This document shows, piece by piece, positions 57,308-64,000 of a stretch of 64,000 bases of DNA. Below the pieces are notes generated by a model. That model was not told the DNA's origin, made no database searches, and was given only the letters and a program-made list of their open reading frames with translations. The stretch's first letter is position 1. The number at the start of each line of letters is the position of its first letter. Both the position numbers and the translations under genes were made by a program. The stretch is from Saprospiraceae bacterium (lineage in GTDB: Bacteria > Bacteroidota > Bacteroidia > Chitinophagales > Saprospiraceae): NCBI GenBank assembly GCA_020629715.1, contig JAHDCU010000009.1, positions 1-64,000 on the forward strand. Direction: 5' to 3'.

Positions 57308-57943
57308 ATGAATGTAATGCAAAAGTATTCGATGCTGACATTATTAACTATTCCTATTTTTTTATCCAGCTGTGATAAAAACTCCGACCGAGAAGAGCTT
57401 AATTCACAAAACTTTATTCCTATGGATGTGGGTAATCTTTGGGTATACCAAACTGTACAAGAGCTCTCTGATGGGAGTTTTGTAATGAATGAAGAACATG
57501 ATAGCGTTCAAATCGTAGGAACTGAAGTAATTGATGGGCTTACTTTTTATAAGTTTGAATCTACCTTTCCACCGGGAGAGTTTTTTCGTCGTAATGATAA
57601 TGGAAGTCTCTTAGATGAAACAAACAATATATACTTTTCCACATCTGATGAAGAAGGTATCTTTTGGACCCAAGACATTAAAGCTGGATCAGAGCCTATT
57701 TTAAAAATAGAGTATCGTATGATGGCAGATTTAGAAGAAGTCAATGTACCTTCTGGTGTTTATGAAGCAAGGATAACCGTTGGTTCAGTAACACCATATG
57801 AGTCATTTCAAGAAAACTATGACTGTGATAAATCCATCAAAAGGTATTTCGTACCCCATATAGGGGAAGTAAAAAGAGAAGAGCACTTCGCTTCCTCCTG
57901 CACAAGTCTTAATAGAAAGCTCGTAAGTTTCGACTTAAAATAG
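57308..57943 (+). CDS. Small lipoprotein of unknown function
   Basis: 211 aa from the ATG at 57308 (MNVMQKYSM), giving a lipoprotein signal with lipobox LSSC. An upstream ATG at 57254 would add a basic stretch before it. The mature region is beta-rich (FIPMDVGNLWVYQTVQEL, VPSGVYEARITVGS) and has two late Cys. It looks like Bacteroidota surface lipoproteins with an N-terminal GNxWxY motif, of unknown role. Terminator follows. Confidence 0.7.
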   Translation: MNVMQKYSMLTLLTIPIFLSSCDKNSDREELNSQNFIPMDVGNLWVYQTVQELSDGSFVMNEEHDSVQIVGTEVIDGLTFYKFESTFPPGEFFRRNDNGSLLDETNNIYFSTSDEEGIFWTQDIKAGSEPILKIEYRMMADLEEVNVPSGVYEARITVGSVTPYESFQENYDCDKSIKRYFVPHIGEVKREEHFASSCTSLNRKLVSFDLK

Positions 57944-57972
57944 ATATAAAATAACTACATGCTAAGATGAAT

Positions 57973-58017
57973 AAAACCTGATGTATCGTTCTGATATTTT
58001 CAACTACATCAGGTTTT
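57973..58017. terminator. Bidirectional terminator between convergent genes
   Basis: AAAACCTGATGTA pairs with TACATCAGGTTTT around a 19-base loop. T-runs on both strands allow termination of the lipoprotein gene on the left and of the receptor gene on the right. Confidence 0.85.
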
Positions 58018-58028
58018 ATTCTCTGATC

Positions 58029-60455
58029 CTACCCCGTTACACGACTAGCTTCGTCCTCGATACCTGTTTTACGCTTTCGTGATTTCACATTATTATTTCC
58101 AAAATTGTAACTCAAAGAAATACTTGCTCTTCGGCTATCGAAATTGCCCATACCTTCAGAACGAAGACCATCAAACTCCGAAAAGCCTTCCCAGCCTGAC
58201 TGGAAGAATATATCCTGTACTGAAAGCCTCACATTCATACGATCACTGAAAAACTTTCTTTGTAAGCCTAAGTTAAGACTCCAACTGGTTTCATACTCAA
58301 ATACTCCACCCCATACTCCTGGGCCAGAATACCATCCACTTACTTCTCCTTTCCATCCTTTAGGCATCGTAAAAGTATGCTGCTGATATACGTTGTAACT
58401 AAATGCTTGTACATCGACAATGGCTCCTTCACCATAGTCTGCTTGATTATTGATATATGATGCGCCTGCATTGAAATATGCATTCCACCATGGCTTTATA
58501 TCTATAGGTGCTGATATATTCAAAGCGTAGATCGTTTGTTCGGCAAGATTGTCCCATCCAATAAAGCTTGCTCTCGGATCCACATCATCAGGACCTATAA
58601 GTCTGGTGATCTGATCAAGCGTCTTACTATATGATAGCTTGAAATTGTACCTATACTGCCAAGTATATCCTAGTTCTACATTATTCACTATTTCAGGGCT
58701 CAATGATTCATTACCCTTACTGAACGAGAGTTCACTTAGCTGTACTCGAAAGGGATTGAGTACATTATAATCAGGTCTATTGATACGTCTACCATAGTTG
58801 AGCGCAAAGACATGCATGGGTGTCAAGGTATAGGTAAAACCTAGGTTAGGAAAAAAATTGGTGTAGTTAAGATCTACAGGATCTTCTTGAAGATTTTCAT
58901 CGTATGCAGTCAATACTCCTTTTGCAGCTGTAGCCTCTACTCGTAGACCCCCTGCAAAAGACCACGCTGCGCCGAGAGGTCTTACATAACTTACATATCC
59001 AGCATATACATTTTCATCATATTCAAATCGATTGCTTCGTGTATCACTCAATATGCGTTCATCATTAATGATATCAAAAAACTCAAATGTATTGTCAGTC
59101 GCTACTTTACTAAACTTAGTACCAAACCCTAGTTTACCTCCGAGTAAGCCTTGCTCATAATCCACTTTTGCCGTATAAATATCTATATCAGTCGGTGTAT
59201 CATAAGCGGTATTAATAAAAGTGAGAAGCTCCACTTCATTAGCATCAAAGTATTTATTAGGTTGATTGAAAAACTGCTTCATTCTAAACTGACCATAATC
59301 TAAATCTATGTTTAAGGATCGCTCATTAAGCCTGTATGCATAATTAAGATTATACGACCGCTTATCTGACTCTATATCATCATTGTTTTCCGCTACTAAT
59401 ATGCTATCTATAAGAGATGGATTGGCAATCGTTGCAATTTCAATACGATTATCTGATAGAGAACTTCCTGTAGTAGTATTACCACTAATCAAAAACCCTA
59501 AGGTCGAATTTGAACTAATAAAAAAGTCTGTCCCCCAACGATAGTTGGATGTATTTCTTTGGGTTATCTGCGTATTAGTCTCTTCCATGAAGAGCGTATT
59601 TTGAAAATTTGAAAACGCCATCTCGTTCCAAAAATCGTTTTGATTATAGCCCAGTGTACCGAAAGAATTCAGCCTTTTATTTCTATAGTTCCCCGTGGCA
59701 TTGACATTGTATCTCGTTTCTCTACCTTGACCATAACTACCACTGAGGGTACCATTAGAACCGAGGTTTTTATCCTTTTTCATACGGATATCTATGATAC
59801 CTGCATTTCCTTCTGCTTCGTACTTTGCACCAGGGTTAGTGATGATATCTATTTTATCTATTTGCTCTGCAGGTAAGGATTGCAGATAATTGGATAAATC
59901 ATCCCCCGATAACGGCAATCGTTTACCATCTACATAGATCAATACTCCAGATCTACTCAATACTGATATATTATCATTGTTATCAACTAATACCCCAGGA
60001 GCTTTACGCAATAGTTGTAAGGCATTGTCACCAGCACTATTGATCGTACCTTGCACATTGAATACGGTACGATCGGGCTTGATCTCTACCAAGGCTCTTT
60101 GCGCCGTTACTACCGCTGTCTCTAGTTCTACACCAGTAGATTTAAATTGTATAACTCCCAATTCTTGATTAGGCTCATTAGCCGTATCAATATCAGATAT
60201 AATAATATCTTTTTGTCCCACATAAGTTGCAACTAGCTTATAAGTGAGTGGAGGTATCCCTGTAAAAATGAAAGCTCCTTCTAAGTCAGTCGTTTCAACT
60301 TTGACAAGTTTATCTGATGTCTGATCATAAAGGACTACGTTGGCATAAATGACAGGCTCTCCTGTGACATCCATTAACGTACCTGATATAGTACTAGATT
60401 GTGCAAAAGTGAAAATAGAAATCAAGCAAAAGACGATAGTAGAAATATATTGCAT
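58029..60455 (-). CDS. Outer-membrane beta-barrel receptor (TonB-dependent-receptor-like)
   Basis: 808 aa. A signal peptide ends at TFAQ (residue 19). A carboxypeptidase-regulatory-like domain (about 22-105; ISGTLMDVTGEPVIYANVV) and a plug-like domain (about 110-230; LLRKAPGVLVDNNDNISVLSRSG, ITNPGAKYEAEGNAGIIDIRM) precede a barrel of about 575 residues. The plug wording fits the OMP_b-brl_3 family of Bacteroidota. It ends with a basic tail instead of an aromatic residue. Substrate unknown; it stands alone, with no lipoprotein partner next to it. Confidence 0.85.
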   Translation of the reverse strand: MQYISTIVFCLISIFTFAQSSTISGTLMDVTGEPVIYANVVLYDQTSDKLVKVETTDLEGAFIFTGIPPLTYKLVATYVGQKDIIISDIDTANEPNQELGVIQFKSTGVELETAVVTAQRALVEIKPDRTVFNVQGTINSAGDNALQLLRKAPGVLVDNNDNISVLSRSGVLIYVDGKRLPLSGDDLSNYLQSLPAEQIDKIDIITNPGAKYEAEGNAGIIDIRMKKDKNLGSNGTLSGSYGQGRETRYNVNATGNYRNKRLNSFGTLGYNQNDFWNEMAFSNFQNTLFMEETNTQITQRNTSNYRWGTDFFISSNSTLGFLISGNTTTGSSLSDNRIEIATIANPSLIDSILVAENNDDIESDKRSYNLNYAYRLNERSLNIDLDYGQFRMKQFFNQPNKYFDANEVELLTFINTAYDTPTDIDIYTAKVDYEQGLLGGKLGFGTKFSKVATDNTFEFFDIINDERILSDTRSNRFEYDENVYAGYVSYVRPLGAAWSFAGGLRVEATAAKGVLTAYDENLQEDPVDLNYTNFFPNLGFTYTLTPMHVFALNYGRRINRPDYNVLNPFRVQLSELSFSKGNESLSPEIVNNVELGYTWQYRYNFKLSYSKTLDQITRLIGPDDVDPRASFIGWDNLAEQTIYALNISAPIDIKPWWNAYFNAGASYINNQADYGEGAIVDVQAFSYNVYQQHTFTMPKGWKGEVSGWYSGPGVWGGVFEYETSWSLNLGLQRKFFSDRMNVRLSVQDIFFQSGWEGFSEFDGLRSEGMGNFDSRRASISLSYNFGNNNVKSRKRKTGIEDEASRVTG

Positions 60456-60574
60456 ATGGTTAGTATAGGTTTAGTGTCCTAAAGACAATGCAAATTGCAA
60501 TAAGATGCATGAAAGCCGATCTTTTTTCGGTCAATCTATGATAATAATCGATAACCAAAAACTAACCATGTACT

Positions 60575-61168
60575 CTACCGCCATTCAAAACTCCCGACAA
60601 TATGCTTTATGTCTTTTTTAGCATACGTGAGTACTGGAGCTATAGAATCTGGATTGACCTTAGCCTTAAAATAAAGACTAGCTCTAAAAAAATGATGAGT
60701 ACTATCCGTCAAAAAAAACTGTACTGGTGATGCTACAGGACCCCCAATCTCAAATTGTAATCCCTCTACTCCCTGTAGGTTTTGTATAATTCTTTCATCT
60801 CTGTAGTTTGCCTTTTGATTATGTTCATCTGCGATTTTAAAACTATCATCGAGTAGTTCTACGAGATCGGATACCTTACTTATCGGAGTATAACTACAAT
60901 GTATATCATAGTTGAGCACCTCTGAGCGTATATCAAACCAGCAATCATGCGTCTCGTCAAAAAAATTTTCCTTTTGCTCGATGACCGTATGTTGTGGTAT
61001 CTCAAAAGAGAAAGGACATGACCCTATTGTTGCTTCTTCATAGAATTGTGATGGATATTCTACCTTGGGGTACATACGCGGCTTCGGTAGTCTATCTTGA
61101 TCCGAATCACAGGCTACAAAAAGAGAAGCAAACAAACAAAAAAGTGAAATTCTAAAGGATAAGTACAT
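60575..61168 (-). CDS. gldD: Gliding-motility lipoprotein GldD
   Basis: 197 aa from the ATG at 61168, which gives a lipoprotein signal with lipobox FVAC (Cys 20). The family features are RLPKPRMYPKVEYP after the signal and the conserved core CWFDIRSEVLNYDIHCSY. GldD is needed for flavobacterial gliding and is found in many non-gliders of the phylum. It overlaps the gldE 3' end by 17 bp, so the two are translationally linked. Confidence 0.92.
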   Translation of the reverse strand: MYLSFRISLFCLFASLFVACDSDQDRLPKPRMYPKVEYPSQFYEEATIGSCPFSFEIPQHTVIEQKENFFDETHDCWFDIRSEVLNYDIHCSYTPISKVSDLVELLDDSFKIADEHNQKANYRDERIIQNLQGVEGLQFEIGGPVASPVQFFLTDSTHHFFRASLYFKAKVNPDSIAPVLTYAKKDIKHIVGSFEWR

Positions 61169-62564
61169 TGATTTTTTCGATTCTTCTATTAGAAACGGAT
61201 ATAATCTTAAATCTATATTTTTCGATGACAATTTCTTTATCAACCTTAGGTAATATCCCCTCTTTTTCAAGAATCAACCCCGCTAAGGTATCGGACTCTC
61301 CTCTGTAGTTATCGAAGTCCGAAGGATCACAGTCTATTATACGACAAGCATCATTAATAAGTGTCTTTCCTTCAAATATGTAGTTGTTATCTGCAAGTTT
61401 TATATAGTCATGTTCTTCCTCTTCATCAAATTCGTCTTTGATATCCCCTATCACTTCTTCCATGATATCTTCAAGCGTAACTATTCCAGCAGATCCTCCA
61501 TACTCATCAACGACTATGGCCATATGCAATCGCATCTGTTGAAACTCTTTTAGAAGATCATCTATTTTTTTCGACTCTGGTACGTACAGGACGTTTTCTC
61601 TGATCCGTTTTTGCCATTTAAAACCACTTCCTTCCTGAGCCGTACCAAGTAAGTCTTTAACATATAAAATACCAGTCACTTTATCAAAATCTTCTTCAAA
61701 GACTGGAATCCTAGAGTAACCCTCTTTCCGGATTATTTTAATCAATTCTGTATAATCGATATTTTGATCTACGGCTATAACATCTACTCGCGGTTTCATG
61801 ATCTGCTTCACCGAAGTATCACCAAACTTGAGTATACTTTTTAAGATATTGACATCCTCATCAGATGTGCTAGATTTTTCTACCGTAAGGTCTATGGCTG
61901 CATCTAGGTCTTCTTTGGTTGTATAGATAGATCCAGATCCAGTTCGGTCTAATCTTTTTTCTAAAGACGAGGACCATCGCACTAGTATCTTACTTAACGG
62001 ACCAAAAAGTCTATCTAAAACGGAGAGCGGTAAAGACATGCTCTTCGCAAAATTTAAATTATTGACATTGGCATATATCTTAGGCGCTACTTCTCCAAAA
62101 AGTAATAAGACTGAAGTAACTCCAAATACGGTAATCATAAAATTTAAAAGACTTGCCCATTGAGCAGCAGACAGGAGACCGTCACCAATCCATGATATTA
62201 TACCTGTCCCCATGTTAAGGAATGCACTATCATCCAGAAGATCATTGATCAGTGCATATGATATAACAACAATCGCAATATTGATCAGATTATTGGATAT
62301 CAGTATGGTTGCTAGTAATGTTCTTGGTTTTTCACGTAATAGTAATAATCTCTTACTAGCTGGCTCTTCTTCCTCCTCTAGCGTCTTGACATCTGTAGGA
62401 CTCAATGAAAAAAAGGCTACTTCGCTACCACTAATCATGGCAGAACTAAAAATCAAGAATAATAAAAAGATAAATAACACCGAAGTTGTTGCCCCAGACA
62501 TCAATATCATGAGTGATAACGAGTATAAGGCAAGGGTAGGAGGTTCGTCGTCTTGGTCGTCCAT
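61152..62564 (-). CDS. gldE: Gliding-motility protein GldE (CNNM/CBS/CorC-HlyC family)
   Basis: 470 aa from the ATG at 62564. An ATG at 62600 is also in frame but would overlap ssb by 17 bp. A CNNM (DUF21) membrane domain with about four helices fills residues about 20-220. A pair of CBS domains (about 240-365; IMKPRVDVIAVDQNIDYTE, MAIVVDEYGGSAGIVTLED) and a C-terminal CorC/HlyC transporter-associated domain follow. Family members are linked to Mg/Co efflux; GldE acts with GldD in gliding. It lies between ssb and gldD, the conserved order in Bacteroidota. Confidence 0.92.
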   Translation of the reverse strand: MDDQDDEPPTLALYSLSLMILMSGATTSVLFIFLLFLIFSSAMISGSEVAFFSLSPTDVKTLEEEEEPASKRLLLLREKPRTLLATILISNNLINIAIVVISYALINDLLDDSAFLNMGTGIISWIGDGLLSAAQWASLLNFMITVFGVTSVLLLFGEVAPKIYANVNNLNFAKSMSLPLSVLDRLFGPLSKILVRWSSSLEKRLDRTGSGSIYTTKEDLDAAIDLTVEKSSTSDEDVNILKSILKFGDTSVKQIMKPRVDVIAVDQNIDYTELIKIIRKEGYSRIPVFEEDFDKVTGILYVKDLLGTAQEGSGFKWQKRIRENVLYVPESKKIDDLLKEFQQMRLHMAIVVDEYGGSAGIVTLEDIMEEVIGDIKDEFDEEEEHDYIKLADNNYIFEGKTLINDACRIIDCDPSDFDNYRGESDTLAGLILEKEGILPKVDKEIVIEKYRFKIISVSNRRIEKINVLIL

Positions 62565-62583
62565 TAAAGTTATACTTTGATCA

Positions 62584-63051
62584 CTAAAATGGAAGGTCAT
62601 CGTCTTCTGCCTCCACTATCTTAGCTGAGTTGCTAGTCGGTGGTGCTACAGCTGATGTTGTTCCAGGAAGTTCGTCTTTAGCCGATGGAAAATTATTTCC
62701 AAATCCACTATTGTCGTTGTTATTATCTCGGCGATCCAGAGGTCTTAATAGACCGGCTACTACTTCCGTGGTTTTTCGGTCATTACCGTCTTTATCTTGC
62801 CATTTACGATGTGTAAGTTTCCCCTCAATGTATACCAAACTACCCTTTTTAAGATCACGCTCTGCTCTTTCTGCTAGTGCTCTCCATGTCACTACTTCAT
62901 GCCACTCTGTAATTTGTTTCCATTCACCACTTTTATCCTTATAGTTTTCATTAGTAGCGACTGAAAATTTTGCTACCGCACTTCCGTTTTCTAAGTGTCT
63001 TACTTCAGGATCTCTCCCTAAGTTTCCGACTAATGTTACTTTATTGATCAT
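62584..63051 (-). CDS. ssb: Single-stranded DNA-binding protein
   Basis: 155 aa. The OB fold starts MINKVTLVGNLGRDPEVRHL and continues EWHEVVTWRALAERA and KGSLVYIEGKLTHRKW. A Gly/Asn-rich linker leads to the acidic tip DDDLPF, the partner-binding tail. It starts 9 bp after the mutY stop, so the two genes are probably one operon. Confidence 0.97.
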   Translation of the reverse strand: MINKVTLVGNLGRDPEVRHLENGSAVAKFSVATNENYKDKSGEWKQITEWHEVVTWRALAERAERDLKKGSLVYIEGKLTHRKWQDKDGNDRKTTEVVAGLLRPLDRRDNNNDNSGFGNNFPSAKDELPGTTSAVAPPTSNSAKIVEAEDDDLPF

Positions 63052-63060
63052 TCTTAATTG

Positions 63061-64000
63061 TTAACTAAATAAAGTTATCGAATTATCCTTGAAATACAAA
63101 TCTACGATTCTTGGCTTCCCGATGTTTTGTAATTCCTCCTTTTTTACCCATTTCCATCGATTTTTTAACGTTATGATCTCTTTTTTATTGATCATCACTT
63201 TATAAAATGAAGCATATATATCTTGATGGCTAAGTATCTGCTTACGTCTATCGATCATAGCATTGAGCTCTAGATCGTTTGATTCTATATCCAAGTATGC
63301 TATGATTTGCTGTTTTATGAGCTCTTGGTCTTGCATTGTTTCTATCATCGGAGGCTCATGCAAGTCTTGCCAAATATCCTTTTCCTTACGTTGAGTAATC
63401 AGTATTTCATTATTGATCTCCAAGTGTAAGTAATGAAAATATCTATTTCTTCTTTTTAGCTTTTTCTTCGGTAGTGGTATCTCTTCTACCCTTCTCTCCA
63501 TAAACGCTTTACATTGATTTTTAAAGAGACACAATTCGCAATCTGGTTTTTTAGGTTTGCAATACAATGCACCAAAATCCATCAACGCTTGATTAAATAC
63601 AGAGGGTATAGTATCCTCAATGATTGGAGTCAAAAAAGACCTTATCTCCCTAGCAAGCGTGGGGTCGTTCTTCCTTAAACTTAATCCAAGATATCTAGAT
63701 ATAAATCGTATTACATTTCCGTCAACAACAGGATGTGGTAACTCATATGCAAAGCTTGCTATCGCAGCTGCTGTGTATGGACCCACCCCCGACAGAGACA
63801 GGATATCTTGATGAGTATCAGGAAAATTTCCATCCAGTTCGTTGGTCACGTGCTTGGCCGCTTTATGCATGTTTCGTGCTCTCGAATAATATCCTAGCCC
63901 AGCCCAATGAGACATCACATCATCTAAAGGTGCATTAGCAAGATCATGAATGGTAGGATATACTTCAATAAACTTTAAGTAATAAGGAGTGCCCTGCTCT
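63061..64000 (-). CDS. mutY: A/G-specific adenine glycosylase MutY (5' end outside window)
   Basis: 313 codons visible; the frame is open to the right edge, where it reads EQGTPYYLKFIEVYPT, so the first 40 or so residues are missing. MutY removes adenine mispaired with 8-oxoguanine. The helix-hairpin-helix LSGVGPYTAAAIASFAYE is followed by catalytic Asp in VVDGNVIRF. The 4Fe-4S ligands are spaced C-X6-C-X2-C-X5-C (CKPKKPDCELCLFKNQC). The C-terminal NUDIX-like domain (about residues 180-313) checks 8-oxoG. GTG and ATG codons near 63918 are internal, not starts. Confidence 0.95.
   Translation of the reverse strand, partial: EQGTPYYLKFIEVYPTIHDLANAPLDDVMSHWAGLGYYSRARNMHKAAKHVTNELDGNFPDTHQDILSLSGVGPYTAAAIASFAYELPHPVVDGNVIRFISRYLGLSLRKNDPTLAREIRSFLTPIIEDTIPSVFNQALMDFGALYCKPKKPDCELCLFKNQCKAFMERRVEEIPLPKKKLKRRNRYFHYLHLEINNEILITQRKEKDIWQDLHEPPMIETMQDQELIKQQIIAYLDIESNDLELNAMIDRRKQILSHQDIYASFYKVMINKKEIITLKNRWKWVKKEELQNIGKPRIVDLYFKDNSITLFS

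Noticed and set aside
61169-61270. N-terminal extension of GldD by 34 residues
   Set aside because: The lipoprotein signal begins at the ATG at 61168; the extension lies within gldE.

Overview
The window is typical Bacteroidota DNA, most like Saprospiria or the flavobacterial/sphingobacterial side of the phylum; the genus cannot be told from sequence alone. Support comes from gldD and gldE next to ssb and mutY, type IX secretion (T9SS) C-terminal sorting domains, a TonB-dependent receptor next to a DUF4249 lipoprotein, a PorE-like TPR/PD40/OmpA protein, pdeM, and TAnnTTTG-like promoter boxes. Few genes have a clear Shine-Dalgarno site.

Positions 1-26 kb hold two giant leftward genes for repetitive surface proteins. 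The first runs off the left edge: 3283 codons are visible from its signal peptide at 9849 with no stop. The second is complete (3974 aa) and has 18 DUF11-type repeats, 4 SdrD-B-like domains and a T9SS sorting domain. The two are collinear paralogues and carry long near-identical internal DNA repeats. Between them lie a one-component-style sensor kinase with an AgrC-like H-box (rightward) and a LytTR response regulator (leftward), converging with 3 bp between their stop codons. They are a plausible local regulatory pair for these adhesins.

26-32 kb has a lipoprotein of unknown function, then a rightward operon of an IPT/kelch-like lipoprotein, a TonB-dependent receptor and a DUF4249 lipoprotein. 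32-34 kb (leftward) has prfA, a minimal anti-sigma-like protein and an ECF sigma factor. 34.4-39.3 kb has a decayed M43-type metalloprotease gene (one frameshift and three in-frame stops ahead of a long intact C-terminal part), overlapped by a second T9SS cargo gene. 39.4-46.6 kb is leftward housekeeping and envelope genes: rlmD, an unknown ORF and pdeM, then the PorE-like protein, a TPR protein, and a DinB-like plus radical SAM/SPASM pair.

46.9-54.2 kb holds core genes: pth rightward; HU, a TPR lipoprotein, a 31-aa mS38/COX24-like basic protein, RNase G and a glycosyltransferase leftward; yicC-gmk-apaG as an overlapping rightward operon; and ogt leftward. At 54.2-54.6 kb an intact tRNA-Phe(GAA) is followed by two tandem, decayed 3'-half copies. 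54.6-60.5 kb encodes a CBM9-like lipoprotein, a polytopic membrane protein, a small lipoprotein and an outer-membrane beta-barrel receptor. 60.6-64 kb is the classic cluster mutY (start outside the window), ssb, gldE, gldD.

Main points for follow-up: the paired giant adhesins with recent internal sequence homogenisation, the unusual kinase/regulator pair between them, the metalloprotease pseudogene, the tRNA-Phe-derived tandem copies, and the very small ribosome-associated gene at 50.4 kb.
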